DNA from: an uncultured Alphaproteobacteria bacterium
GTDB taxonomy: Bacteria > Pseudomonadota > Alphaproteobacteria > Thalassobaculales > Thalassobaculaceae
Direction of reading: 5' to 3'
Length of the DNA: 34,800 nt
NCBI GenBank assembly: GCA_902629125.1
Contig: CACOPQ010000025.1
Coordinates: forward strand, 1 to 34,800
Positions 18,961 through 26,924 of the stretch are shown piece after piece. The translations under genes and the position numbers were made by a program. Numbering within the stretch: position 1 is the first letter of the stretch; every line of letters begins with the position of its first letter. The notes beneath the pieces were generated by a model, which was given only the letters and a program-made list of their open reading frames with translations, was not told the DNA's origin and searched no databases.

Positions 18961-19392
18961 ATGAAATCGGCTTTATCCGACCTTTATCAAGAAGAACTTT
19001 TAGCCTACGCCAGCGCGGTCGAGCAATTTAGCCGGCTCCAAAAGCCAACAGGGACCGGGACGGCAGTGTCAAGGAGTTGCGGTAGCAGAGTGACGGTTGA
19101 CTTAATGCTGCTAGAAGATGTGATTAGTGACATAGGTTTAGACGTAGATGCCTGTGCTTTGGGGTCAGCCTCGTCAGCCATAGTAGCCGAAAACGCCGTA
19201 GGTAAGACGTTAGACGAGATTAGCTGTCTAGGCCAGTCAATATGGTGTATGTTAAGGGATGGTGGTGCTGTACCAACTGGAGATTGGAAAAACTTCAAAT
19301 TTCTTGCGCCGGCGAAAACTCTAGAAAACCGGCACCAATCGATTTGTTTGATCTTTGATGCCATCAAAAAGGCGGGTTCAACACTTCAATAG
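18961..19392 (+). CDS. IscU/NifU-N-like iron-sulfur cluster scaffold protein
   Basis: A 143-aa protein that matches the NifU N-terminal/IscU fold by pattern. SRSCGSRVTVDLML holds Cys40 at the place of the first scaffold cysteine and VDACALGSASSAIVAENAVG holds Cys65 at the second. The usual third position falls near Cys129 in RHQSICLIFDAI, though related sequences I recall may lack it. The Asp of canonical CGD is Ser42 here (CGSR). Further cysteines are Cys89 and Cys96. It follows sufE by a single base. I infer a scaffold or carrier fed by SufE. Whether it builds clusters itself is not clear from sequence. Confidence 0.75.
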   Translation: MKSALSDLYQEELLAYASAVEQFSRLQKPTGTGTAVSRSCGSRVTVDLMLLEDVISDIGLDVDACALGSASSAIVAENAVGKTLDEISCLGQSIWCMLRDGGAVPTGDWKNFKFLAPAKTLENRHQSICLIFDAIKKAGSTLQ

Positions 19393-19443
19393 TTGAAGTT
19401 GCCAGGATAATATTTACGCTTTAATGTAGAAAAAGTATGGGTT

Positions 19444-19457
19444 TCAAAGCACTTTGA
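19444..19457. promoter_or_regulatory. Palindrome TCAAAG-CA-CTTTGA upstream of mntR
   Basis: A 14-nt perfect inverted repeat centred about 48 nt before the preferred mntR start. It could be an operator for autoregulation or another factor. It does not resemble the AAACATAGC-type E. coli MntR box that I know, so the assignment is only positional. Confidence 0.3.
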
Positions 19458-19498
19458 TAATCATTAGTAGCTGCCTAACTAACCTCGATTGCTTAGAT

Positions 19499-19990
19499 AT
19501 GGGAAATAAAAATGAAGAACCGCAGTTTGATACAAAAGAACCAGTCGTTGATATAAATGACTCTGATCGACGAGCGGCTCTCTTTGAGCGAATAAGATCG
19601 GATCACAGCCTAGAAATAACAGAAGATTATATCGAGCTGATTTCTGACCTGATAGAAATCCACGGGGAGGCTCGTGCAGTGGATCTGGCTTCAAAATTAG
19701 GCGTAAGTAAACCTACAGTGAATGCAACAATTCAAAGACTTCAGAAAGATGGTTTTGTCTCATCAAAGCCCTACCGGTCTATCTTCCTCACTGCGAAAGG
19801 AAGGGCGCTCGCCGAGTGGTCGCGAGCACGTCATAAAATTGTTCTTGATTTTTTGCACGCGATCGGTGTCCCTCCAGATATTGCAGAAGCAGACGCAGAA
19901 GGTATCGAACACCATGTAAGTGAGGTGACTTTGAAATCACTTGCGGCAGCGACAGAAATTTTGAACGATACGCAGAAAGAAAAAGAATAG
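19499..19990 (+). CDS. mntR: Manganese-responsive transcriptional regulator MntR (DtxR family)
   Basis: A 163-aa DtxR/MntR-type regulator. An N-terminal acidic tail is followed by EDYIELISDLIEIHGEARAV, a winged helix (ASKLGVSKPTVNATIQRLQKDGFV, wing YRSIFLTAKG), then the metal-sensing and dimerisation part with RARHKIVLDFLHAIGV and DAEGIEHHVSE. The His and the E..EHH cluster correspond to known MntR Mn(II) ligands. It lacks the SH3 domain of DtxR proper. The frame is open to a TTG at 19454, but the ATG at 19499 gives the normal length. No manganese transporter is adjacent, so the regulon lies elsewhere. Confidence 0.9.
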   Translation: MGNKNEEPQFDTKEPVVDINDSDRRAALFERIRSDHSLEITEDYIELISDLIEIHGEARAVDLASKLGVSKPTVNATIQRLQKDGFVSSKPYRSIFLTAKGRALAEWSRARHKIVLDFLHAIGVPPDIAEADAEGIEHHVSEVTLKSLAAATEILNDTQKEKE

Positions 19991-20001
19991 TGTGCCGGCC
20001 A

Positions 20002-20023
20002 TTAGGAAGTGACTACTTCCTAA
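20002..20023. terminator. Hairpin between convergent mntR and the MFS gene
   Basis: TTAGGAAGT-GACT-ACTTCCTAA is a perfect 9-bp stem with a 4-nt loop, just past the mntR stop. The stop codon of the oppositely oriented transporter gene falls in the loop and stem. Its symmetry and place between convergent genes suggest a bidirectional terminator, but neither side has a proper U-tract. Confidence 0.45.
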
Positions 20024-21533
20024 CTTTGGCTAAAAATAAAAAAGGACAAATAGCAAACGCCGTCATGCAAAAAGCATAAAAAGCGTTTATATACCCGATC
20101 ATGACGGCCTGTCTTCCGACCTCTCCACTTAGAGCAGCTAGCCGCTCTGTCCCGTCAAGTGACCAGATGGAAAATAACGAATATTGGAAGTTAAGGGCCT
20201 CGTTCAACGGAGTTATACTTTGGGATAAATGGGCATAATTCATTCCACCAGTCCTTATCATAATAGCAATACTCACGGATATAAAAACACTACTGCCAAA
20301 GTTTCTAACGAGGTGAAAAATTGATGCCCCTTCGGCTGTATCTTTTTGGTCTAGCTGGCTGAAAGTAACTATAGTTAACGGAACCCATATTAGACCAACC
20401 CCCAGCCCCTGAACCCAAGTGGTCCATAAAACGTCGAACATTGTAAGATTTATACTAAATTGCGCCATATACCACCCGGAAATGCCCTGAAGTAAAAAAC
20501 CTGCAAACATGGTGTGCCTCGGATCAATTTTACTTCCTCCAAGAAACATAAAAGTAAATCCAAGAAGTGTTCCTGTCCCTCTTATTCCAAGAATCAGACC
20601 AACGATTGAGTCTGGGTAACCCCGGAGAGTTTGAAGTAGTGCGGGTATTAGGGTAATCGGGGTAAAGTTTAATAGGCCAAATATAAATGCTATAAGTAAT
20701 CCAAGGGCATAATTTCGTTTAAGCAGGAGCCTTGGATTTAAAAACGGCCTGTCAGAAGTTAAAGAATGAGTTATGAATATATACAAGCCTGTTACAGCGG
20801 CAATTGCGCAAGCGACTATTTGCCAGTTATCCAGCCAGTCAAGGCGTTCACCACGATCAAGCATGAATTGAAAAGCTGCGATGGCTACTGCTAATGAGAT
20901 AAAACCTGTCCAGTCTAGATCAGCTCTTTTGTCAGCAACGTGACTTCTTATGAAAATTAGTACGCCGATTAATGAAGCAAGTCCGCATGGGACCATCATA
21001 TAAAAAACCCAGCGCCAACTGTAGGTCTCGCTAAGATATCCCCCAAGAGTCGGAGCCAAGATAGGACCTAGAACAACGCCCATCCCAAAAATAGCATTTG
21101 CTTGTCCTATTTTTTCCTTTGGATATGCGTCCACGACAATTGCCTGACATAAGGGGGGTAATGGGGCGCCACAGGCACCTTGCAAAAACCTATAAAACAC
21201 AAGTTGCTCAAGTGAAGTGGCGGTCCCACAAAGAAATGATGAGACAGTAAAACCAATTACTGCCCACACGAGTGTATTCCGTCTCCCAAACCTTGTACTT
21301 AGCCAGCCAGTCATAGGGGTAGCGACAGCAGTTGCAATTATATTGAAAGTTATGATTAAGGCTATTTCGTCAGTGGTGGCAGATAGTGCTCCTTTGATTT
21401 GTGGCAGTGATACATTCGCGATTGTTACGGTCATGGCATAAAGCATGGTAACTAGCGTTAGCGTAAGTAATATCGCAGCATTAGTTAAAGCAGATCCACT
21501 AGCTGATGCTGCATTTTTTGATTTGTTTGGCAT
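20013..21533 (-). CDS. DHA2-family (EmrB/QacA-type) MFS multidrug transporter
   Basis: A 506-aa inner-membrane protein with about 14 hydrophobic segments, the topology of the DHA2 drug:H+ antiporters. Family motifs are GWLSTRFGRRNTL after TM2 (motif A), GACGAPLPPLCQAI, and GPILAPTLGGYLSETYSWRWVFYM in TM5 (motif C, antiporter signature). The length equals EmrB. No EmrA-type membrane-fusion gene is in the window, so an outer partner would be encoded elsewhere. It lies 73 nt behind coq9 in the def-coq9 direction and could be cotranscribed. The substrate cannot be told from sequence. Confidence 0.9.
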   Translation of the reverse strand: MPNKSKNAASASGSALTNAAILLTLTLVTMLYAMTVTIANVSLPQIKGALSATTDEIALIITFNIIATAVATPMTGWLSTRFGRRNTLVWAVIGFTVSSFLCGTATSLEQLVFYRFLQGACGAPLPPLCQAIVVDAYPKEKIGQANAIFGMGVVLGPILAPTLGGYLSETYSWRWVFYMMVPCGLASLIGVLIFIRSHVADKRADLDWTGFISLAVAIAAFQFMLDRGERLDWLDNWQIVACAIAAVTGLYIFITHSLTSDRPFLNPRLLLKRNYALGLLIAFIFGLLNFTPITLIPALLQTLRGYPDSIVGLILGIRGTGTLLGFTFMFLGGSKIDPRHTMFAGFLLQGISGWYMAQFSINLTMFDVLWTTWVQGLGVGLIWVPLTIVTFSQLDQKDTAEGASIFHLVRNFGSSVFISVSIAIMIRTGGMNYAHLSQSITPLNEALNFQYSLFSIWSLDGTERLAALSGEVGRQAVMIGYINAFYAFCMTAFAICPFLFLAKVRK

Positions 21534-21606
21534 ACCTATGGATTTGGTTTCTTTTTATTTGGCGTTTGAGTGATTAAGGCCGCAAGTCGACTAAAATACA
21601 GGTATA

Positions 21607-22221
21607 TCAGCTAAATCTTCCTCTTATCGAACCAAAGCATTTTTCAACTTTTGATTGAAAAAACGCGTTTAATTTTGGTATTTGCATAACATCTTCGATC
21701 CTTCGATCTAGGAAGTCCCATGTATCATTGTGCCCTTCTGATTTGTCTGCCAGCCAGCAAGTTGTTGTTGATGTTAACACAGCCGATAACAGCATTCTTT
21801 TGGTGTAAAAGTTGAAATCGACTGATGTGTCGCCAGCGGTTCTCCATATTAAATCAACAGTCTCATAAAGAGAGCGTGGCGAAAGATAAAAAAGAGATCG
21901 AGCAACAGCTTCTTCATGATCTGCAAGGCTTTCAAGCCTACATTTAACAGACGTAGCAATTCTTTGGCGAATTTTTAGACTCTGTAGGTCAATCGCGTCT
22001 AGCTTTTTTAACATTTCTCTATCGGCCCAATTGGAGAAATGAGCCACCATCTCTTTTACGGGATCAGAAAATAGAGAATATGGGTAGCCTATTTCTTTTC
22101 CTAAGCTTATCGATCCAGCGTTAAGGGAACCTTTGCCCCAACCATCAAAAACGATATGAGGTAATGATGCCATAAGCAATTGGTCTTTTAACTCTTGTAA
22201 TTGGTCTGGTGGAGTTGGCAT
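21607..22221 (-). CDS. coq9: COQ9 family ubiquinone biosynthesis protein
   Basis: A 204-aa protein of the COQ9 family, a lipid-binding TetR-like fold that assists the hydroxylation steps of ubiquinone synthesis in mitochondria and alphaproteobacteria. Supporting segments are LPHIVFDGWGKGSL near the N-terminus, the helical RQRIATSVKCRLESL, YETVDLIWRTAGDTSVDFNFYTKR, and WDFLDRRIEDVMQIPKLNAF near the C-terminus. The family was first named from its divergence from rpsU; here def lies between them. Its ATG directly follows the def stop with no gap. Confidence 0.92.
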   Translation of the reverse strand: MPTPPDQLQELKDQLLMASLPHIVFDGWGKGSLNAGSISLGKEIGYPYSLFSDPVKEMVAHFSNWADREMLKKLDAIDLQSLKIRQRIATSVKCRLESLADHEEAVARSLFYLSPRSLYETVDLIWRTAGDTSVDFNFYTKRMLLSAVLTSTTTCWLADKSEGHNDTWDFLDRRIEDVMQIPKLNAFFQSKVEKCFGSIRGRFS

Positions 22222-22743
22222 TTAATGCTCCTCTAATTCGTCTACAAAACCGAACTGGCGGAGGTTCAACATCCGCTCGGGATATAAAATACCATCCAAG
22301 TGATCAATCTCATGTTGGATCACTCTAGCATGGAAGCCGCAGGCATGCCTGGTTAAGCTATTCCCTTCAGCGTCAATGGCATCATATGTGATCGACGAGT
22401 GCCGCGGAACCTCTCCTTTTAGACCTGGAATTGATAGACAACCTTCCCAACCGAGTTCCATCTCGTCATCGAAATGCGTGATTTTTGGATTGATGAGCAC
22501 TTGTGGTGACGTGGGAGTGTTTGTATCACCAGCTGTTTGTCTATTCTTTGGAATTTCAAAAACTATTAGACGCATACTCAAACCTATCTGTGGAGCCGCT
22601 AACCCTACCCCATTAGCAGCCCTCATTGTGTCAATCATATCTTGAATCAAATCAGGAAGAGAGGCCACATCATCTGGTTGAATTGGCTGTGCCATTGTAG
22701 CTAAGACAGGATTTCCCATCCTTATTATTTCGCGGGTTGCCAT
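22222..22743 (-). CDS. def: Peptide deformylase
   Basis: Removes the formyl group from the N-terminal Met of nascent proteins. The 173-aa enzyme has all three motifs: GVGLAAPQ (45-52), EGCLS with metal ligand Cys102, and HEIDH with ligands His144 and His148 and catalytic Glu145. It is divergent from rpsU across about 150 nt and is followed without a gap by coq9. Nothing unusual is seen in the active site. Confidence 0.97.
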   Translation of the reverse strand: MATREIIRMGNPVLATMAQPIQPDDVASLPDLIQDMIDTMRAANGVGLAAPQIGLSMRLIVFEIPKNRQTAGDTNTPTSPQVLINPKITHFDDEMELGWEGCLSIPGLKGEVPRHSSITYDAIDAEGNSLTRHACGFHARVIQHEIDHLDGILYPERMLNLRQFGFVDELEEH

Positions 22744-22897
22744 GGGTTTTTATAGGCCTTTGGTGGTTACAGGTAAAGTTAGTTAAATATTTCATTTGTT
22801 AATTAGTATAAAAATGTGTTATTTGAAGGCCAAATTTTTTTCAGCTGGCAATTTATTAAACTAATTAGCTGTTTACATCTGATGGAGGTTACTTTCT
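22744..22897. promoter_or_regulatory. Divergent control region for def (left) and rpsU (right)
   Basis: An AT-rich 154-nt region between two divergent housekeeping genes. The rpsU ribosome site GGAGG is at 22884-22888, nine bases before its GTG. Promoters for both directions must be here, but no consensus -35/-10 pair stands out. Confidence 0.4.
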
Positions 22898-23101
22898 GTG
22901 CAAGTTTCTGTTCGTGATAACAACGTCGATCAAGCGCTACGAGCTCTTAAAAAAAAGATGCAGCGCGAAGGTATTTTTAGAGAAATGAAGTTACGAAGGA
23001 ATTATGAAAAGCCATCCGAACGACGTGTGCGCGAAGAAGCTGAAGCTACTAGGCGCCATAGAAAATTAATGCGTAAGCGATTGGAACGGGAAGGTTATTA
23101 G
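22898..23101 (+). CDS. rpsU: Small ribosomal subunit protein bS21
   Basis: A 67-aa basic protein of the 30S subunit. The sequence has the full bS21 pattern: [20 protein letters not shown], then [17 protein letters not shown] and a long Arg/Lys-rich helix ending LEREGY. The GTG start at 22898 is fixed by the GGAGG nine bases upstream and by the family N-terminus. It converges with the LLM oxidoreductase gene (14-nt gap), and the def/coq9 genes lie on its other side in the alphaproteobacterial arrangement. Confidence 0.97.
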   Translation: MQVSVRDNNVDQALRALKKKMQREGIFREMKLRRNYEKPSERRVREEAEATRRHRKLMRKRLEREGY

Positions 23102-23115
23102 ATACCAACCGCCTG

Positions 23116-24057
23116 CTATAAATTCGGTATTATCGTATCAGCAAATCGCTCGATTTGGACCATCTGCTCTTTAGAACTGTCCCCTCGGTAGCGAACCACT
23201 ATTTTACAAAAACCAGAATCGATAGCTGCCTGTATGTCCTGAATAATTTGTTGCTCAGAACCTGAACCGATTTCTCTATCCCCAAATCGCCCTTTCCGCG
23301 GCTCGCCTGGATTAACAAAGATTTTGTAAACTAATTCTAAGTCTTCAAACTTTCGGTCATTTTCGTCACAAATCCTCTTCAGTGTATTAAGGCGTTCTGT
23401 CATGCGTTCCTTGTCTATCGCCACTGCTAGCCAGCCATCTCCATGCTTTACTACTCTGCGCAACGCCGGATTTGCTATGCCGCCGATTAGGATGGGTGGG
23501 TGAGGTTTCTGGTGAGATCCGGGTATCGAATAAATTTTTGGAAACTCATAAGTTTGTCCATCAAAACTTATTTCTCCGCCTTTTGATAAGCGTTTAAAAA
23601 TTTCGATGTATTCATCCGTTACTATACCTCTTTTTTCAAAATCGTACGTGTTCATAACTTGAAATTCTTCTTGTAACCAGCCAACGCCAGCGCCAAGAAT
23701 TATTCTTCCCCCAGAGAATTGGTCCATAGTAATGAGCATCCGAGACAATAATACTGGGTTTCTATAGGGAATAATTAATACTGCGGTACCAATTTTAATT
23801 CTTTCTGTCACACCGACCAATACACCCATTGTGGCAAGCGGCTCCATAAGTGGTTCGGTAAGCGGAGCGGGGAAACTTCCATCAGCACTATAGGGGTATT
23901 TTGAATTAATTTCAGCTGGAAAGACAATATGATCGGCGAGCCAGATGGAATCAAAACCCGCCTGTTCTGAGAATTTAGCTAACTCTATAATTGTTTCTGG
24001 CTTGGCTAGGGAACCATAGATCCCTAAATCAATCCCAAATTGTTTTATACTAGCCAT
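23116..24057 (-). CDS. LLM-class flavin-dependent oxidoreductase (F420- or FMN-type)
   Basis: A 313-aa bacterial-luciferase-like TIM-barrel protein. Features: FSEQAGFDSIWLADHIVFP near residues 29-47, ERIKIGTAVLIIPYRNPVLL, a GGRIILGAGVGWLQEEF phosphate-binding-type segment, and HQKPHPPILIGG followed by HGDGWLAVA. These match the group usually annotated as F420-dependent oxidoreductases, but FMN-dependent monooxygenases share the pattern and no F420 genes are in the window. It follows the LDH2-family gene by 40 nt and is probably the last gene of the 2OG oxygenase operon. Its nearest relative in the window is the divergent gene at 28110. Confidence 0.88.
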   Translation of the reverse strand: MASIKQFGIDLGIYGSLAKPETIIELAKFSEQAGFDSIWLADHIVFPAEINSKYPYSADGSFPAPLTEPLMEPLATMGVLVGVTERIKIGTAVLIIPYRNPVLLSRMLITMDQFSGGRIILGAGVGWLQEEFQVMNTYDFEKRGIVTDEYIEIFKRLSKGGEISFDGQTYEFPKIYSIPGSHQKPHPPILIGGIANPALRRVVKHGDGWLAVAIDKERMTERLNTLKRICDENDRKFEDLELVYKIFVNPGEPRKGRFGDREIGSGSEQQIIQDIQAAIDSGFCKIVVRYRGDSSKEQMVQIERFADTIIPNL

Positions 24058-24097
24058 GGCCCACCTTTTACAAAACGGTTGCTGATGAAATTACAGT

Positions 24098-25207
24098 TTA
24101 AAGTAAACAGTCTACTCCAGCATTTTTTGCAATGTCTTTAATTATTGTGTGAAGGTTATCATTGATTGGAATACCAGATTTAAGTCGCATGGCCTTTGAT
24201 ATTTGTTCGGGTTCGCCAGGCAGCAATACTGGTTCATTGGGATCAGCTGGGGTTACTTTTTTTAGTGTATCAAGAACAATCTCTATATCTTTGTTGAAAT
24301 CCTCTATTGGTCGAAAGCTCTCAGGGTTTATAGCTTGAAAAAAGTGACCCAAATCATCTGGTGTATCTGTGGCAGAATTTTTCACACGAACAGGCGAAAA
24401 AGATGCGCCGGGCATGACACCACTTAGAACGTGAGAGAATAGTGCCAGCCCATATCCCTTGTGTCCACCTAGTGTGGTACCAATGCCTCCAATTGGGTTA
24501 AAGCCTCCGTTATCACGGTTTTCGAAAATTTTCAATGCGTCCTTGGGGCTAGTTATTGATGTTCCCTTCGCGTCATTTACCCATCCAATTGGCAGGCTTA
24601 TCTCTTTTAGGTTGTGAACTTTTACTTTATTAACTGCTGCAACAGTGGTCGCAAAATCTAAAACCAGGGGGGGGTATTTTCCGGCAGGCGTAGAAAAAGC
24701 GAAAGGATTTGTGCCTAAAACCGGCTGTGTACCATGAGTTGGTACCATTGATATGCCACGTGTTGATGTTGTGACAACACCAATCATTCCTTGAGCCGCT
24801 GCCAGCTCTGCGTAATAGCCCGCAGCTCCAAAATGGTGCGAATTACGTACACAGACTGTCCCAATGTCGAAGGTTTTAGCCTTCTCTATAGCCATCCCCA
24901 TCGCTTTAACGGAGATAGGGTGGCCAAGTCCTCTGTCCGCATCGAGTAAAGCTGTTGTCTTACGCTCTCGAACTATTTCAGTCTTGGGGTTCATATTTAA
25001 AGCGCCTCTTCGCTTTGTTTCTTCATATTGGCGAAGCATATTGATCCCATGCGAATCTACACCGCGCAAGTCGGTTTCAACCATTACATCGGCTGTAACC
25101 TTTGCGTCTGTTTCAGACATACCCCATGCTACAAGGATACTAAATATTTGTTTTTTTAAAACGATTGCGGGGTATAAATGCACTTCTGGTTTAGTTGATG
25201 TGTTCAC
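24098..25207 (-). CDS. Malate/L-lactate dehydrogenase family (LDH2/MDH2) oxidoreductase
   Basis: A 369-aa NAD(P)-dependent 2-hydroxyacid/2-oxoacid oxidoreductase of the LDH2 fold, unrelated to classical lactate dehydrogenases. Signature blocks are DLRGVDSHGI (46-55), CVRNSHHFGAAGYYAELAA (119-137), GTNPFAFSTPAG, LVLDFATTVAA and GHKGYGLALFSHVLSGVMPGA. Family members act on malate, lactate, sulfolactate, ureidoglycolate, delta-1-piperideine-2-carboxylate and others, so the substrate is open. Its start overlaps the end of the ThDP enzyme gene by 4 nt, which implies a linked role, for example making or consuming the 2-oxoacid used by that enzyme. Confidence 0.9.
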   Translation of the reverse strand: MNTSTKPEVHLYPAIVLKKQIFSILVAWGMSETDAKVTADVMVETDLRGVDSHGINMLRQYEETKRRGALNMNPKTEIVRERKTTALLDADRGLGHPISVKAMGMAIEKAKTFDIGTVCVRNSHHFGAAGYYAELAAAQGMIGVVTTSTRGISMVPTHGTQPVLGTNPFAFSTPAGKYPPLVLDFATTVAAVNKVKVHNLKEISLPIGWVNDAKGTSITSPKDALKIFENRDNGGFNPIGGIGTTLGGHKGYGLALFSHVLSGVMPGASFSPVRVKNSATDTPDDLGHFFQAINPESFRPIEDFNKDIEIVLDTLKKVTPADPNEPVLLPGEPEQISKAMRLKSGIPINDNLHTIIKDIAKNAGVDCLL

Positions 25208-26889
25208 GGTAGGTTTTCACCTCCCTCGTATCGTCGCCATGCGCTCATTTGTTGTGCGGATGTTTTACAATGTAGCACAACAGGACGATCTTTAATATTA
25301 AATGCCTTTGAAACTTTTTCCTCAATTTCGTCTTCACTGGAGATTGTTAGTCCTGCAGCACCAAAGGACTCAGCCCATTTTGTGAAATCTGGGTTAGTTA
25401 GTTTGGTGGCATTCATAAAAGCGCGATTTGGATAACGAACATAAGAATGCATCCCAATAGTCCCATACATTGAATTGTCAGAAAGAATAATGGTTGGGTT
25501 GATATTATACTGGCGTGCCGTGGCAATTTCGTTACCCATCATGAGTATTCCGCCATCTCCAATGAAACAAACGACTTGATCATTAGGACGTCTTAGACCA
25601 GCAGCAATTGCCATTGGCACGCCTGATCCCATGGCGCCCACGACAGACGATAAAAACACGTGTGATTGTTTAAAGTTTATATATCTGTGAACAAAGCTAC
25701 CGAAATTGCCAGCGTCGCTTGTTATCGCCGCGGTATCTGATAGATGTTTATCAACTTCGCTAACAACAGCGGCAAAATTCACGCCGTCAGTTGTACTATC
25801 CCAAATCTTATTTGTAAGTTTAATGTGGGTTTCGTTCAGCTTTTCTATCCATGTTTGGCGTTCGTTTGCAATTTCTGGCCTTTTACGATCCAAGAGCGCC
25901 TCAATTACTTCTTTGGGACTTGCTGGAATGCCTAACATGGGGTGCCAAACTCTCCCTAGTTCATTTGCATCTGGCCAAACATGTACTAAAGGTATTTGGG
26001 GCTCAGGTGCTGTAGGGAAGGTGTACGATTGACTAACAGTATCCGTCAATCTTTCTCCTAATGCGATCAAAAGGTCAGCTTTTTTCATCTCATCAATCAA
26101 TGGCCCTGGGACACGTATTCCCATGTAGCCTCCATAATTGGGGTGCTTAGAGTCGAATAAATGTGGCCTTCTGTGAGTTGGGCAAATTGGAAGAGCATAT
26201 GTTTCAGCTAAGGTATTCAGTTTGGGTAGCACATCTTTTTCCGAGACGGCCTCAGCTAAAAGAGCGCCGCCGACCAACACAAGTGGGCGCTGAGAGGCTG
26301 ATATCATATCAACTAGAGTATCAATATCTTTAGCCCGCGGGCTCGCGCTGACTTTTGCAGTCGGGCCTACAGCATTTATCTCCGTTTTCTGATCAAAGAT
26401 ATCTTCGGGCATTACTATCGCAACAGGGCCGGGAGTTCCACTCTCTGCTAGATGGAATGCTCTCGTTAAAATCTCTGAAGCCATATCAGGTTGATTAACT
26501 TCTAGGACAGCCTTGGTTATATCAGATAGTAGTAGCGAGTAGTTTTGTTCTTGAAGGGCGAGTCTACCAAAATCCTTACGTTCAACCTGTCCTATTATAA
26601 CCACCAGAGGGGTCGCATCATGATAGGCGGAATGCAGGGCAACCATGCTATTTGCGAGTCCTGGACCACGGCTCACCATTGCAACACCTGCGCGGTTCCT
26701 GAGCCGTCCATCTGCAGCAGCCATAAATGCTGCACCAGCTTCGTGCCTGCAAACTATAGTCTTTATGGTATTATGGTCTATTAAGATACTCGAAAGACCT
26801 ACGTAACTTTCACCTGGCACACAAAAAATTTGATCAACACTATGAAGTTCTAGACCAGAGGCTATGATATTTGCCACCGTTTCAGACAT
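25204..26889 (-). CDS. Thiamine-diphosphate-dependent 2-oxoacid decarboxylase/carboligase
   Basis: A 561-aa enzyme of the acetolactate synthase/pyruvate oxidase/decarboxylase superfamily. The N-terminal PYR domain has the ThDP-activating glutamate (Glu50 in VCRHEAGAAFMA). The central domain spans about 190-330. The C-terminal PP domain has the metal/ThDP motif GDGGILMMGNEI ending in SDNSMYG about 28 residues later. It lacks an obvious regulatory subunit partner, so an ilvB role is unlikely. The 3' end overlaps the LDH2-family gene, and the 2OG oxygenase gene ends 35 nt upstream. Substrate unknown: glyoxylate carboligase, sulfopyruvate decarboxylase and other 2-oxoacid decarboxylases are possible relatives. 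Confidence 0.88.
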   Translation of the reverse strand: MSETVANIIASGLELHSVDQIFCVPGESYVGLSSILIDHNTIKTIVCRHEAGAAFMAAADGRLRNRAGVAMVSRGPGLANSMVALHSAYHDATPLVVIIGQVERKDFGRLALQEQNYSLLLSDITKAVLEVNQPDMASEILTRAFHLAESGTPGPVAIVMPEDIFDQKTEINAVGPTAKVSASPRAKDIDTLVDMISASQRPLVLVGGALLAEAVSEKDVLPKLNTLAETYALPICPTHRRPHLFDSKHPNYGGYMGIRVPGPLIDEMKKADLLIALGERLTDTVSQSYTFPTAPEPQIPLVHVWPDANELGRVWHPMLGIPASPKEVIEALLDRKRPEIANERQTWIEKLNETHIKLTNKIWDSTTDGVNFAAVVSEVDKHLSDTAAITSDAGNFGSFVHRYINFKQSHVFLSSVVGAMGSGVPMAIAAGLRRPNDQVVCFIGDGGILMMGNEIATARQYNINPTIILSDNSMYGTIGMHSYVRYPNRAFMNATKLTNPDFTKWAESFGAAGLTISSEDEIEEKVSKAFNIKDRPVVLHCKTSAQQMSAWRRYEGGENLP

Positions 26890-26924
26890 TTTAACCTCAT
26901 TTTTAATTAAGGCGAATTTTGAAC

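Noticed and set aside
25204-26889. Calling the ThDP enzyme an acetolactate synthase large subunit (ilvB)
   Set aside because: No small regulatory subunit gene is adjacent, and the neighbours are catabolic-type oxidoreductases; superfamily membership alone does not give the substrate.
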